A stretch of DNA of 64,000 nt from Octadecabacter dasysiphoniae (GTDB lineage: Bacteria; Pseudomonadota; Alphaproteobacteria; Rhodobacterales; Rhodobacteraceae), in contig NZ_JAKGAQ010000001.1 in the NCBI RefSeq assembly GCF_021532615.1, positions 248,001 through 312,000 on the forward strand, given 5' to 3'. Below the pieces are notes generated by a model that did no database searches, was not told the DNA's origin, and worked only from the letters and a program-made list of their open reading frames with translations. The translations under genes and the position numbers were made by a program. Shown piece after piece: positions 47,525-59,645 of the stretch; position 1 is the first letter of the stretch; each line of letters opens with the position of its first letter.

Positions 47525-47662
47525 GGCCAGCGCCCCAATTGCCCCTTCTACACCCAACAATTGCAGCGTTTTGACCCTAATGTTGCCGTTTTCATGAACA
47601 ATTAATCAATAAATCGTTCAGTGCGGCACGTGTCGGCACAGCAATATAAGGGAATCGAGCAT

Positions 47663-48709
47663 ATGCGAGTGACATCTATCACCCCAATGAAAAACGAAGG
47701 CCCCTATATCCTTGAATGGGTGGCGCACAATCGCTCTATCGGTATCAACGATATGCTGGTTTTTTCCAATGATTGCTCTGATTTCTCTGACCTGATCCTC
47801 GAACGGCTGGATGAAATGGGCATTTTGCGCCACACAACCAATCCGTCCGTGCGTATGAACAACCCACGCCATCACATCGAACTGGTCCGCTACGTCAATG
47901 AATTGGCCCGCCTGCGCCGGTCTGACTGGGTGACGCATCTGGACGCTGACGAATTTATCCGCATCAAGGTCGGCAATGGCAAAATCGAAGATCTGGTTGC
48001 GGCCGTGCCCGAAGCCGACGCAATTTCACTTTCGCTGCATACATTCGGGTGTGGTGGTAATGACGGTATTCTGACGGAAAACAGCCTTGTCACTGAATCC
48101 TTTCATCTGCGGGCAGACACCAACAATCGCCGAGCACCTGTGAAATATCTGGCCCGTGGTGAATTCTCATGGGTCAACTTTGCAAATAACTCCCCCGAAA
48201 TCGCGCCCAAAGACGTGGATCGCGTGCGCTGGGTGAACGGTGACGGCGAATATATCCCGGCTGAAAAATTCAGTGAACCATTTAAGGCATTGCCTGCGCG
48301 CATGACGGCGTTTGGCCTTGTGGATGTGGCGCATTACACGATCCGGTCGTTTCAGGGCTATCTGCTTCAACGCGATCGCGGCAATGCCAACCCGATGAAG
48401 GGCGTTCAACCCACCGAGCTCGACCTTGAAAATGCGCTGCATTATTGGGAAAAATTCAATCACAACGACGTGGTTGATGAAATGTCGACGCAGGCGAACC
48501 CTGATCTGCGCGACGCAGTGGATGATTTGCTGAAAGACCCCGAATTGTTCGATCTGCACGAAGCGTCGCTTGATTGGCATCGCACACGCGCGCAAGAACT
48601 GTTGCAGGTTCCGGCCTACGCCGAGCTTTATGACAAGATCAAAGCGAGCCATTTTGCCAGCACGCCGCCCGTGCCGTTTTACGATGAACCAGTGGCTCTT
48701 TCGGCTTAA
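47663..48709 (+). CDS. glycosyltransferase family 2-like protein
   Basis: A 348-aa cytoplasmic-looking glycosyltransferase of the Glyco_tranf_2_4 type. It opens VTSITPMKNEGPYILEWVAH, then INDMLVFSNDCSDFSDLILE, and has DWVTHLDADEFIRIKVG with the DxD metal/sugar-nucleotide site (about residues 97-99). I chose the ATG at 47663, preceded by AAGGGAA, over an in-frame ATG at 47621. The AT-rich spacer before it (47575-47620) looks like a promoter region. Acceptor unknown; a cell-surface glycan is likely. Confidence 0.87.
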   Translation: MRVTSITPMKNEGPYILEWVAHNRSIGINDMLVFSNDCSDFSDLILERLDEMGILRHTTNPSVRMNNPRHHIELVRYVNELARLRRSDWVTHLDADEFIRIKVGNGKIEDLVAAVPEADAISLSLHTFGCGGNDGILTENSLVTESFHLRADTNNRRAPVKYLARGEFSWVNFANNSPEIAPKDVDRVRWVNGDGEYIPAEKFSEPFKALPARMTAFGLVDVAHYTIRSFQGYLLQRDRGNANPMKGVQPTELDLENALHYWEKFNHNDVVDEMSTQANPDLRDAVDDLLKDPELFDLHEASLDWHRTRAQELLQVPAYAELYDKIKASHFASTPPVPFYDEPVALSA

Positions 48710-49028
48710 GGGACAAAACACCCGCAAAGCGCGAAAGAATCGCCATTGTGTGCCCTTCGTTTCCACCAACTTGGCGCTAATCGAAGGGATTCATCTGTCC
48801 GGTTGGGTCCAAAGTGTCGCAGGTCGCTGCGCCACCATGCTGCATCTTCATATGTTTAAGGCAAAAATCGCTTAACAAATTGCGACGCAAGGCGGTTGCC
48901 CCACGCCAAACCCTCTGCTACATCGCCCCTGATTTAGCTGCCTCGCGTTTGCGTGAGGCTTGAGAGTGGCGCCCTGCGGAGTTCCGGACCGGAACGAAAA
49001 TAGGGCCATGAACATCGGAAGGGTGGAC
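48710..49028. other. intergenic region upstream of the ATP synthase operon
   Basis: No gene seen; frames here are short or overlap known genes. A small hairpin CCTCGCG-tttg-CGTGAGG lies near 48941-48958, and the segment 48860-48960 probably carries the main atp promoter. An in-frame ATG at 49008 precedes the preferred GTG start of atpH. Confidence 0.5.
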
Positions 49029-49589
49029 GTGTCCGAACCAGCTTCGATTTCCTCCGGCATCGCCACGCGCTATGCCACCGCTGTCTTCGATTTGTCGAAT
49101 GACGCGAAAGGGCTTAAAGCTCTTGAAACTGACATCAATGCCCTGTCGTCCGCCCTTGAGGGCAGCGATGATTTGCGCGCCTTGATCACATCCCCACTCT
49201 ATAGCCGTGCCGAACAGGGTGCTGCAATCGGGGCCGTGGCCAAGAAAATGAAACTGTCCAAGACCATGACAAACACAATGGCGCTGATGGCGTCCAAGCG
49301 TCGTTTGTTCGTGGTCCCGCAGATGATCGCCGCATTGCGTGCGAAAATCGCGGAACAAAAGGGTGAGGTAACGGCAGACGTCGTTTCCGCCAAAGCCCTG
49401 ACCAAAGCACAATCTGACAAACTGGCGAAAACGCTGAAGGCGTCCGTCGGCTCAGATGTAATCATCAATGCGAGCGTCGATGAAACCCTCATCGGCGGTC
49501 TTGTCGTTAAAGTTGGCTCCAAGATGATCGACACGTCGGTCAAATCAAAGCTCAACGCCCTCCAGAACACTATGAAAGAGGCCCGGTAA
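49029..49589 (+). CDS. atpH: F1F0 ATP synthase subunit delta
   Basis: Peripheral-stalk subunit of 186 aa linking F1 to F0. I chose GTG at 49029 since it yields [20 protein letters not shown], the usual start in this group, and GGAAGGG lies 5-8 bp upstream; an ATG at 49008 is the alternative. Typical helices [20 protein letters not shown] and C-terminal [20 protein letters not shown] are present. Its stop overlaps the atpA start (TAATG). Confidence 0.94.
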   Translation: MSEPASISSGIATRYATAVFDLSNDAKGLKALETDINALSSALEGSDDLRALITSPLYSRAEQGAAIGAVAKKMKLSKTMTNTMALMASKRRLFVVPQMIAALRAKIAEQKGEVTADVVSAKALTKAQSDKLAKTLKASVGSDVIINASVDETLIGGLVVKVGSKMIDTSVKSKLNALQNTMKEAR

Positions 49590-51127
49590 TGGCGATCCAA
49601 GCTGCGGAAATCTCCGCGATCCTCAAGGACCAGATTAAGAACTTCGGCCAAGAAGCCGAAGTCGCAGAAGTAGGCCGTGTGCTGTCCGTCGGTGACGGTA
49701 TTGCGCGCGTTTACGGTCTGGACAACATTCAGGCCGGTGAAATGGTTGAATTCCCCGGTGGAATTCAGGGCATGGCGCTGAACCTTGAATCCGACAACGT
49801 CGGTGTTGTTATCTTCGGTTCCGACCAAGACATCAAAGAAGGCGACACAGTTAAGCGGACGAACGCAATTGTGGACGTGCCAGTTGGTGACGAACTTCTC
49901 GGTCGCGTTGTTGACGGTCTCGGCAATCCGCTGGACGGTAAAGGCCCTATCAAAACCAAAAAGCGCGCGATTGCGGATGCGAAAGCACCGGGCATCATCC
50001 CGCGTAAATCTGTTCACGAGCCTATGGCGACTGGCCTGAAATCTGTGGACGCGATGATCCCCGTTGGCCGTGGCCAGCGCGAATTGATCATTGGTGACCG
50101 CCAGACAGGTAAAACAGCGATCGCGCTTGACACGATCCTGAACCAGAAATCCTACAACGAAGCCGCGGGCGACGATGAGTCCAAGAAGCTGTATTGCGTT
50201 TACGTGGCCATCGGCCAAAAGCGTTCCACAGTGGCACAGTTGGTCAAAAAGCTCGAAGAAGCAGGCGCGATGGAATATTCTGTTGTGGTTGCTGCGACAG
50301 CGTCTGACCCGGCTCCGCTCCAGTTCCTCGCACCATATGCTGCGACATCCATGGGCGAACATTTCCGCGACAATGGCCGCCACGCGCTGATCATTTATGA
50401 TGACCTCTCCAAGCAGGCTGTTGCGTATCGCCAGATGTCCCTTCTGCTCCGTCGTCCACCAGGCCGCGAAGCGTACCCTGGCGACGTTTTCTACCTTCAC
50501 TCTCGTTTGCTTGAGCGTTCTTCCAAATTGAACGAAGACAACGGTTCCGGTTCTTTGACAGCCTTGCCTGTCATCGAAACACAGGGTGGTGACGTGTCCG
50601 CGTTTATCCCGACAAACGTGATTTCGATCACCGATGGTCAGATTTTCTTGGAAACAGAATTGTTCTACCAAGGTATCCGCCCTGCTGTGAACACAGGTCT
50701 GTCCGTGTCCCGCGTTGGTTCGTCCGCGCAGACAAAGGCGATGTCCTCTGTGGCTGGTCCGGTTAAACTGTCCTTGGCTCAGTACCGTGAAATGGCTGCC
50801 TTCGCGCAGTTCGGTTCCGATCTGGATGCTGCAACGCAGCGCCTTCTGGCCCGTGGTGCCCGCCTCACAGAGCTGATGAAGCAAAAGCAGTATTCACCGC
50901 TGACAAACGCTGAAATCGTTGTCGTCATCTTTGCTGGCACGAACGGCTACCTCGACAACGTCGACGTATCCCGTGTCGGCGAGTGGGAAGCAGCATTGCT
51001 TAAGCATATGCACGCCAACCACGCGGATGTTTTGGCTTGGATCACGAACGACGATCCCAAGATCAAAGGCGATGCAGCTGACAAACTGAAAGCAGCACTC
51101 GATCCGTTCGCAGCTGACTTTACTTAA
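49589..51127 (+). CDS. atpA: F1F0 ATP synthase subunit alpha
   Basis: Non-catalytic nucleotide-binding subunit of the F1 hexamer, 512 aa. Walker A is [16 protein letters not shown] (about residues 170-185); [25 protein letters not shown] and the alpha signature [17 protein letters not shown] are exact for the family. It is the second gene of the F1 operon; the F0 genes are not in this window, as is normal for Rhodobacterales. Confidence 0.98.
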   Translation: MAIQAAEISAILKDQIKNFGQEAEVAEVGRVLSVGDGIARVYGLDNIQAGEMVEFPGGIQGMALNLESDNVGVVIFGSDQDIKEGDTVKRTNAIVDVPVGDELLGRVVDGLGNPLDGKGPIKTKKRAIADAKAPGIIPRKSVHEPMATGLKSVDAMIPVGRGQRELIIGDRQTGKTAIALDTILNQKSYNEAAGDDESKKLYCVYVAIGQKRSTVAQLVKKLEEAGAMEYSVVVAATASDPAPLQFLAPYAATSMGEHFRDNGRHALIIYDDLSKQAVAYRQMSLLLRRPPGREAYPGDVFYLHSRLLERSSKLNEDNGSGSLTALPVIETQGGDVSAFIPTNVISITDGQIFLETELFYQGIRPAVNTGLSVSRVGSSAQTKAMSSVAGPVKLSLAQYREMAAFAQFGSDLDAATQRLLARGARLTELMKQKQYSPLTNAEIVVVIFAGTNGYLDNVDVSRVGEWEAALLKHMHANHADVLAWITNDDPKIKGDAADKLKAALDPFAADFT

Positions 51128-51134
51128 GGGAAGG

Positions 51135-51353
51135 ATGCCTTTCACCTACCTCTGTCTGCACTGCAAGAAGGAACGGATAGAAAAGTTCTCACCTTGCGAT
51201 GGTTGCCCGGGTGGTCAGGTGTCGATGTATAGAAAAGAGGTTTCTTTAGAAACTTTTAGAAAAATGAAACATCAGGACCACGTTACAGGTGTAATTGTTG
51301 TCCTCTTGGGAGCGATCGGCGTCATGTCCTTAATTTTCATGTCGCTGTTTTAA
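51135..51353 (+). CDS. small zinc-ribbon/membrane protein inside the atp operon
   Basis: A 72-aa protein I do not recognise, lying between atpA (7 bp upstream) and atpG (21 bp downstream). Two CxxC knuckles (LCLHCKKER and CDGCPGG, about residues 7-10 and 21-24) suggest a zinc ribbon. After a charged helix (SLETFRKMKHQDH) comes one C-terminal membrane helix (about 50-71). AAGGGAAGG precedes the ATG. The DNA is clearly AT-richer than its neighbours and uses AGA, ATA and TTA codons rare in the atp genes, suggesting later insertion. Confidence 0.75.
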   Translation: MPFTYLCLHCKKERIEKFSPCDGCPGGQVSMYRKEVSLETFRKMKHQDHVTGVIVVLLGAIGVMSLIFMSLF

Positions 51354-51374
51354 CTAGAAAGGGGGTTAAGCCAA

Positions 51375-53692
<2,318 letters not shown>

Positions 53693-53715
53693 GTCGAAAA
53701 TTTTAGGAGCCTAAT

Positions 53716-54114
53716 ATGGCAGACTTCAAATTCGATCTTGTCTCTCCAGAACGCCGTTTGGCGCAGATGGACGCGACCGAGGTGCAAATTCCGGGTGCTG
53801 ACGGGGATATGACGGCCATGGCCGATCACGCCCCCACAATCACCACCCTGCGCCCCGGTATCCTGACTGTCACCCATGCGGGCGGCGTTGAGGATTACGT
53901 GGTCTCCGGTGGGTTCGCTGAAATCACTGGCACGGGTGTTTCCGTGCTGGCTGAAAAAGCATTCCCCAAGTCCGAAGCCACGGCAGAGCAAATGGAAAAG
54001 CTGGTCGCAGATGCAACAGTCGCCTTTGAGGCCGCCAAAGCCTCTGGTAATGGCGCTGATGAGGCCGACATGGTGCGCAATGCAATGGTCGAAGTGGCCG
54101 CTGCTGTCGCCTAA
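53716..54114 (+). CDS. atpC: F1F0 ATP synthase subunit epsilon
   Basis: Small rotor subunit and regulator of F1, 132 aa. It starts [20 protein letters not shown] with [20 protein letters not shown] and [18 protein letters not shown] of the beta-sandwich domain; the C-terminal helical part is short and acidic. TAGGAG precedes the ATG. It ends the operon, followed by a terminator. Confidence 0.95.
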   Translation: MADFKFDLVSPERRLAQMDATEVQIPGADGDMTAMADHAPTITTLRPGILTVTHAGGVEDYVVSGGFAEITGTGVSVLAEKAFPKSEATAEQMEKLVADATVAFEAAKASGNGADEADMVRNAMVEVAAAVA

Positions 54115-54133
54115 GGCACTGATACAGAATTGG

Positions 54134-54165
54134 AAAATGGCGTCCCGATCGGGGCGCCATTTTTC
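54134..54165 (+). terminator. rho-independent terminator of the atp operon
   Basis: AAAATGGCG and CGCCATTTTT form a stem around TCCCGATCGGGG, which itself can pair internally; the T run at 54160-54164 follows. It lies about 20 bp after the atpC stop. Confidence 0.85.
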
Positions 54166-54192
54166 GTTTGGGGCAGGGCAACGTGAACTTGC

Positions 54193-54942
54193 CTATGGGG
54201 ACGTTTGTCCAAACACGTATGGTTCAGGGCGACCCATCCGGCATAAATCACAAATGCGCACCGCCTCTGGGACACCCATCAGCGCCAGATCGTGAAAGCT
54301 TGGCAAAACGAATGTGTCCGCGCGGGTGTAATCGACATCATACCCAAGGTCTTCAAATGACGCGATCGACGTCCGGCTGAGCGGGCGATCATTGCCCGAT
54401 AGGAACCCCGTCAGCAATTCATCCCCGAACACCAGTTCGCGCCAGTGCCCTTCGCGCGTTCCCGCGCCGCCTGTATTGGCCAAGGGCACCGCCGCGCCCC
54501 CGTCGGGATCAAGAACTGCGTATTCCCGCGATGCAGCGGCCCCAACAAAACGCGGGTCCAACGATCCGGCCCCCGCAATCAGATTGTTGCGTGCCCATAG
54601 CGTTCCAAATCCAAGAACATGGGCCATTTCATGCAAGATTACGTCTTCAAAACTGCCCGCATTTTCCAAGGTCACGATATCCGCTTGATCAAATTCCATG
54701 ATCCCGACCAGCGGCAGTTCTGATCCGGGCCGCAGCACGGTTGGTCCGGCTTGGCCCAAAACGCCGCTTGGCCCATCGATATCCGCGATGGATGCGTCAA
54801 TGCGCACGCCCGTTATGTCCGTTCCCTCAAATTCGATTGGTTCGAACTGCGTTTCTATGATCGTTTCCCAACGCTGGGCCGCGCGTTCGAAAACTGCGCG
54901 GCGGGCGGCGGTGAACTCTCCTGAGAAAACAAGTGTGATCAT
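54193..54942 (-). CDS. leishmanolysin-like (M8-type) metallopeptidase
   Basis: A 249-aa zincin-like protein. The zinc motif is VILHEMAHVLGFGTLWARNN (HExxHxxGxG, about residues 101-120), and GTREGHWRELVFGDELLTGF supplies the third His (GHWRE) typical of leishmanolysin relatives. It starts MITLVFSGEFTAARRAVFER, and no signal peptide is apparent, so any export would be non-classical. Target unknown. It converges on the atp operon terminator. Confidence 0.85.
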   Translation of the reverse strand: MITLVFSGEFTAARRAVFERAAQRWETIIETQFEPIEFEGTDITGVRIDASIADIDGPSGVLGQAGPTVLRPGSELPLVGIMEFDQADIVTLENAGSFEDVILHEMAHVLGFGTLWARNNLIAGAGSLDPRFVGAAASREYAVLDPDGGAAVPLANTGGAGTREGHWRELVFGDELLTGFLSGNDRPLSRTSIASFEDLGYDVDYTRADTFVLPSFHDLALMGVPEAVRICDLCRMGRPEPYVFGQTSP

Positions 54943-55251
54943 CTGGCGTGCCTCACATTTGGGTATCCTTCGCCGATATTACCCGAAGGTCGACCCGCGA
55001 TGAAACCTGCCGCGCGCGGTTCGGCGTGCACCAGCCCGATCCGGAATTTTTGTGGGCCGAAACATGCTGGTTATCGCGAAATCTGTTCAAAAACCTGACG
55101 CAGCCCATGCAAACCGGCGTTTGAACTTGGTGCAAAACTGTCAGAATACGCCATTTCAGGCTGCATTACCCATGTCTGCTGACACAAGGGTGTCACCATG
55201 CCACCCTTTTTTGCACTTGCCACATGCCCCCCAAAAGCGTCACGTGCGGGG
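54943..55251. other. intergenic region between metallopeptidase and MFS genes
   Basis: Divergent promoter region; no gene seen. It contains a perfect palindrome TGACAC-aagg-GTGTCA at 55180-55195, about 55 bp before the preferred start of the transporter and 2 bp before an alternative in-frame ATG at 55198. Such a site could bind a repressor of the transporter, but no regulator gene is adjacent. Confidence 0.45.
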
Positions 55252-56454
55252 ATGCAAAACCGTGCCTATATTTTCATCCTCATCACCCTCATGATTGACG
55301 CCATCGGTATCGGTCTGGTGTTCCCGATTATGCCGGATCTTATGGATCGTGTGGGCGCGGGCAGCACTGGCGAAGGTGCGCTTTGGGGTGGGGTGTTGAT
55401 GGCGTCCTACGCCGGCGCGTTGTTTCTGTTTGCGCCAATTATCGGCAGTATTTCAGATGCCTACGGGCGCAAACCGGTGTTGATCGCAGCGCTCACCGTG
55501 CTCGCGATTGATTACGTCATCATGGCTATGGCCGAAGTGTTCTGGGTTTTGTTGATCGGTCGTATCCTTGCGGGTATCGCGGGCGCGACCTACACGACGG
55601 CCACAGCCTATATCGCGGATATCTCCAGCCCCGGTGAACGCGCCGCGCGATTTGGCATGGTTGGCGCGGCCTTTGGCATCGGTTTCGTCCTTGGCCCCGC
55701 CATCGGGGGGATCGCTGCGGAATGGCACATCACCGCTCCGTTCTGGATCGCAGCGGCCATGTCTGCGGCGAACGTGCTGTTCGGACTATTCGTCCTGCCT
55801 GAAAGCTTGGCAGAGGAAAAACGCCGCCCCATTGCGGTGCGGGATTTCAATCCTTTCAAAGCCATCATCGGGGCATTCAAGGTGCCCGGCCTTGCGATCC
55901 CCCTCGTGTGCCTGTTCATTTTTGAATTCGCAAATATGGTCTATCCGACCCTCTGGGCGTTCTTCACGCGAGAGCTGTTTGGCTGGTCGACGTTGTTGAT
56001 TGGCGTCTCTTTGGCGGGGTACGGGGTCATGCTGGCCGGGGTGCAAGCCGGGTTAATGCCCGTGCTGATCAAACGGATCGGCGAATACCGAACATTGCAG
56101 CTGGGCGTCGCATCGGCGTTGGTCGGCTTTGTCGGGTTCGGCCTGATATCAACCGTTGCTGCGTTGGTGATCGTGCTGATTTTTGCGGCCCTGTCAGACC
56201 TCGTGCCTGCATTGCTGATGGCGATATCGGCCAATCTAGTGGGCGAGGACAAACAAGGCCTTGTGCAAGGTGTCATCGCATCCTTGGCGTCCATCGCCGC
56301 GTTCCTTGCGCCGCTGTTCATGACGGGCGTGTTTGAAATCTTCGTGGATGACACAGGCGTCTACTTGCCCGGCGCGCCGTTTCTGATCGGTGCTGTTCTA
56401 ATCATCGCCATCGTGCCATTGATCCTGCGTTTGCGCGGGGCCGCACAATCCTGA
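55252..56454 (+). CDS. MFS transporter, TetA-like
   Basis: Inner-membrane exporter of 400 aa with 12 helices by eye. Motifs of the tetracycline-type drug:proton antiporters are present: DAIGIGLVFPIMPDLMDRVG in helix 1, SDAYGRKPVLIAAL (loop 2-3 motif A), GRILAGIAGATYTTATAYIA and GMVGAAFGIGFVLGPAIGG (motif C region). The ATG at 55252 gives a normal N-terminus; an 18-residue longer form from 55198 is possible. Substrate is unknown, and resistance should not be assumed. Confidence 0.9.
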   Translation: MQNRAYIFILITLMIDAIGIGLVFPIMPDLMDRVGAGSTGEGALWGGVLMASYAGALFLFAPIIGSISDAYGRKPVLIAALTVLAIDYVIMAMAEVFWVLLIGRILAGIAGATYTTATAYIADISSPGERAARFGMVGAAFGIGFVLGPAIGGIAAEWHITAPFWIAAAMSAANVLFGLFVLPESLAEEKRRPIAVRDFNPFKAIIGAFKVPGLAIPLVCLFIFEFANMVYPTLWAFFTRELFGWSTLLIGVSLAGYGVMLAGVQAGLMPVLIKRIGEYRTLQLGVASALVGFVGFGLISTVAALVIVLIFAALSDLVPALLMAISANLVGEDKQGLVQGVIASLASIAAFLAPLFMTGVFEIFVDDTGVYLPGAPFLIGAVLIIAIVPLILRLRGAAQS

Positions 56455-56465
56455 ACCGATCATGG

Positions 56466-56487
56466 CTTAAATCCGCCGCGATTTAAG
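56466..56487. promoter_or_regulatory. perfect AT-rich palindrome before the H-type lectin gene
   Basis: CTTAAATC (56466-56473), six bases, GATTTAAG (56480-56487): perfect 8-bp arms in the 88-bp spacer after the MFS gene. The stem is AT-rich and has no T tail, so it looks more like an operator than a terminator. Confidence 0.4.
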
Positions 56488-56542
56488 ATTATGGTTACGG
56501 GATCAAGCGAAGGTACGTCGTTGCTGGACGGCGGGAATTGAC

Positions 56543-56893
56543 ATGAAACGGATGCGGAATCACTTGATCGGGGTGGACCATGGGGACGTGGTTCTATTTT
56601 CCGACTTTGAACATGACGGTGTCATGTGGACGGGCGATGGCGCCCGCCAAACCCGTGCGCACGTTGAATTTTCCGAAAGCTTCCGCGGGTTGCCAGTGGT
56701 GCAGGCCAATCTCTCGATGTTTGATATTTCGAACACCTCAAACGCCCGCGCGGATGTGCAGGCCGAAGATATCACCGAAGACGGATTTGCGATCGTGTTT
56801 CGCACATGGGGCGACAGCAAAATTGCCCGCGTCCGCGTTGCATGGCAGGCGATGGGTGAATTGCGTCAGGCCGATGAATGGGATCTGTACTAG
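56543..56893 (+). CDS. H-type lectin domain protein
   Basis: A 116-aa cytoplasmic-looking protein consisting of one H-type lectin (PF09458-like) domain: GDVVLFSDFEHDGVMWTGDG, then HVEFSESFRGLPVVQANLSM, DISNTSNARADVQAEDITED and FAIVFRTWGDSKIARVRVAW. No signal peptide is visible. Discoidin/snail-type H-lectins bind N-acetylgalactosamine; the ligand here is not known. It converges on prs with only 3 bp between the stops. Confidence 0.88.
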   Translation: MKRMRNHLIGVDHGDVVLFSDFEHDGVMWTGDGARQTRAHVEFSESFRGLPVVQANLSMFDISNTSNARADVQAEDITEDGFAIVFRTWGDSKIARVRVAWQAMGELRQADEWDLY

Positions 56894-56896
56894 GTC

Positions 56897-57916
56897 TTAC
56901 AGGCCTGAATACATACCTTCATAGATCGGCTGGAGCGTGTTGTGATCAAACAGCGATGACACCGATGTACCGTTCCACGTGTTCATGATCGCTTGTGCGA
57001 ACATGGGGGCCGTTGGGACGATCCGTATGTTTTTACAGTCTTTGACCGCTTGCGTGGGCAGGATCGTGTCGGTGATCACAAGGTTCTTCATCACGGATTT
57101 GCTGACCCGTTCAATCGCGGGGCCGGACAAAACGCCGTGTGTGATATAGGAATGAACTTCTTTCGCGCCGTGTTCCATCAGAACCTCGGCCGCCTTGCAC
57201 AGCGTTCCAGCGGTATCGACGATGTCGTCCACAATCAGGCAAACGCGGTCTTTGACGTCACCGATAACAGTCATTTCAGCGACCTCACCGGGCTTGCCGC
57301 GGCGTTTATCAACAATCGACAAGGGCGCGCCGATGCGTTGGGCAAGGTCACGGGCGCGGGCCACACCGCCGACGTCAGGGGACACAACCATGACTTCGTC
57401 CATCTGGCCTTTGAAGTGGTGCATCGCATCCAACGCGAAAACAGGCGACGCGTACAGGTTGTCCACGGGAATATCGAAGAAGCCCTGAATTTGGGTGGCG
57501 TGCAGATCGAGGGTTAAGACCCGTTCGATGCCCGCCTCAACCATCATGTTCGCCACCAGTTTGGCAGTGATCGGCGTGCGGGCCTTGGATCGACGATCCT
57601 GGCGGGCGTATCCGAAATAGGGGATGACGGCGGTGATGCGATCCGCGGATGATCGGCGCAATGCGTCCGTAATAATCAACAATTCCATCAGGTTATCGTT
57701 GGCAGGGTTCGACGTGGGCTGGATGATATACATATCCTCACCGCGCACATTTTCGTAGACTTCGACAAAAATCTCACCGTCGTTGAACCGTTCAACCCGT
57801 GCATCCACAAGGCCGACATTCACGCCGCGATGCATCGACATCCTTTTGGCAACAGCTTTGGCGAGCGGCATGTTCGCGTTGCCGGAAATCAATTTAGGTT
57901 CGATGAGGTTTGGCAT
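56897..57916 (-). CDS. prs: ribose-phosphate pyrophosphokinase (PRPP synthetase)
   Basis: Makes PRPP from ribose 5-phosphate and ATP, feeding purine, pyrimidine and histidine synthesis; 339 aa. The start [20 protein letters not shown] fits the family (the open frame extends further upstream but is not conserved-looking). [56 protein letters not shown] and the PRPP loop [13 protein letters not shown] are all present. Confidence 0.96.
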   Translation of the reverse strand: MPNLIEPKLISGNANMPLAKAVAKRMSMHRGVNVGLVDARVERFNDGEIFVEVYENVRGEDMYIIQPTSNPANDNLMELLIITDALRRSSADRITAVIPYFGYARQDRRSKARTPITAKLVANMMVEAGIERVLTLDLHATQIQGFFDIPVDNLYASPVFALDAMHHFKGQMDEVMVVSPDVGGVARARDLAQRIGAPLSIVDKRRGKPGEVAEMTVIGDVKDRVCLIVDDIVDTAGTLCKAAEVLMEHGAKEVHSYITHGVLSGPAIERVSKSVMKNLVITDTILPTQAVKDCKNIRIVPTAPMFAQAIMNTWNGTSVSSLFDHNTLQPIYEGMYSGL

Positions 57917-58011
57917 GTGGCAGGGTCCATTCTGACAGAATCGTGACGTTGACACGGGGTAGCACGTCCTTAGGGTCGCACCAACAAAACAGCGCAATTT
58001 AAGGGGGCCAA

Positions 58012-58608
58012 ATGGCACATATCGACTACTACTTCGCTACGATTTCTCCGTTTACCTATTTGGCGGGCCCACAGTTCGAAGAAATTGCGAAAAAGCACGG
58101 TGCGACGGTCACGTATAAGCCCCTTGATATTATGGGGCTGTTTGAACGCACGGGCGGGCTGCCACCGGGCCAGCGCCACATCAACCGTCAGGAATATCGC
58201 CTACAAGACATGCGCCGCCGCGCCATTGTCACGGGTCTGCCGTTCACAATGAAGCCCGCGCATTGGCCGACAAATCCCGCGCCCTCGTCCTACGCGATTA
58301 TCGCGGCACAAGAGGCCGGCGGCGATGTTGGTGGTTTGATCAATGCGCTGACACGCAGCTGCTGGGCGGACGATAAAAACATCGCCGAAGACGACGTGAT
58401 CCGCGCCTGTCTGGAAGAAACGGGGTTTGATCCGTCGCTCGCCGATTCCGGCCTGATGGTCGGCGCGGACACCTACGCGCGCAACCTGGAAGAGGCCGTA
58501 AGCAAGGGCGTCTTTGGCGCGCCGTTCTTCATCAGCGACAAGGATGAACGGTTCTGGGGCCAAGACCGCCTGGACGATCTGGACCGCCATTTGTCAGGCG
58601 AATTCTAA
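58012..58608 (+). CDS. 2-hydroxychromene-2-carboxylate isomerase-like (DsbA fold)
   Basis: A 198-aa kappa-class glutathione-transferase-like protein. It starts [20 protein letters not shown] with the Ser that activates glutathione (about residue 12), lacks a CxxC, and ends [20 protein letters not shown] then [14 protein letters not shown], the family signature. The true substrate is uncertain, since many members are annotated by this name only. Its stop overlaps the convergent threonine aldolase end by 4 bp. Confidence 0.88.
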   Translation: MAHIDYYFATISPFTYLAGPQFEEIAKKHGATVTYKPLDIMGLFERTGGLPPGQRHINRQEYRLQDMRRRAIVTGLPFTMKPAHWPTNPAPSSYAIIAAQEAGGDVGGLINALTRSCWADDKNIAEDDVIRACLEETGFDPSLADSGLMVGADTYARNLEEAVSKGVFGAPFFISDKDERFWGQDRLDDLDRHLSGEF

Positions 58609-59645
58609 GACTTCAGGGCGGCGAGGAATGCATCCACGCCGTCCGACCCCACGGACCAATCACAGACAAGACGGCCTAGGACCATTTCGTCGTCGTCCCC
58701 GTCCAGCGATCCCATGACATAGTATTGCGCGCCCGCCGCTTGCACCTTTTTGTGCAAGGCGCGCGGCGCTTCAAAAAACATCAGGTTGGCCTCTGGTTCA
58801 TAGGGAAATGTCACCGTGTTTGACCCGCGAAGACCATCCGCCAGACGTTGCCCTGCCGCGTTCGCGCGGGTCGCTAGATTGTGCCACAGGTTGTCCGTGA
58901 GGTAAGCCTCCATCTGGGCGGACAGGTAGCGGTGTTTTGAAAACAAATGCGCCCCGCGTTTGCGGCGCAATTCAAATTCCCAGGCGTGCTGCGGGTCGAA
59001 AAACACGACAGCCTCAACCCCCATCAGACCATTCTTGGTGCCGCCAAAACAGACACAATCAATGCCTGCCTTCCACGTCATTTCAGCAGGCGTGCAGCCC
59101 AGCGTGACGATGGCATTGGCAAAACGCGCGCCGTCCAAATGGGTTGCCACGCCGAATTCTTTGGCCACGTCAGTCAGGGCTTTCAGTTCTTTCAGCGTGT
59201 AAACTGTCCCCTTTTCAGTAACTTGCGTGATCGATACGGGCCCGCGTTGGGGCCCGTGGACGCCGCGGGTTTCCTCAGCCGACATTGCCGCGCGCAAGGT
59301 GTCCGGCGTCATCTTCGCGTTTTCGTCTTTCACCATCGTCAGCTTTGCACCGCTGTAGAATTCTGGCGCGTTGCATTCGTCTTCGTTGATATGCGCAAGC
59401 TTGGTGCAGAAAATTGTCTGCCACGGTTCGGACAACGTCGCCAATGCGATTGAATTGGCCGCTGTGCCTGTCGCGACCAGATAAACGGCCGCCTCGGGGG
59501 CTTGGAACAGGTCGCGGATCATGTCGCGCACGCGGTCCATTTCTGGATCCGCGCCGTAGCCAAAGCGGTATCCTTCGTTGGCGCGCATCATGGCGTCCAT
59601 CACGTTTGGATGGGCCGGGCCTGAGTTGTCAGAGGCGAAAAACAT
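58605..59645 (-). CDS. ltaE: low-specificity L-threonine aldolase
   Basis: PLP enzyme of 346 aa splitting threonine to glycine and acetaldehyde. Motifs: FASDNSGPAHPNVMDAMMRA at the start, VATGTAANSIALATL, ATHLDGARFANAIVTLG, and CVCFGGTKNGLMGVEAVVFF with the PLP-binding Lys (about residue 207). It directly abuts the YcgN-type gene, 0 bp between, in the same direction. Confidence 0.93.
   Translation of the reverse strand: MFFASDNSGPAHPNVMDAMMRANEGYRFGYGADPEMDRVRDMIRDLFQAPEAAVYLVATGTAANSIALATLSEPWQTIFCTKLAHINEDECNAPEFYSGAKLTMVKDENAKMTPDTLRAAMSAEETRGVHGPQRGPVSITQVTEKGTVYTLKELKALTDVAKEFGVATHLDGARFANAIVTLGCTPAEMTWKAGIDCVCFGGTKNGLMGVEAVVFFDPQHAWEFELRRKRGAHLFSKHRYLSAQMEAYLTDNLWHNLATRANAAGQRLADGLRGSNTVTFPYEPEANLMFFEAPRALHKKVQAAGAQYYVMGSLDGDDDEMVLGRLVCDWSVGSDGVDAFLAALKS

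Noticed and set aside
49199..50884. 561-codon minus-strand frame across atpH and atpA
   Set aside because: It is the antisense shadow of highly conserved ATP synthase genes, with an atypical His/Cys/Arg-rich composition.
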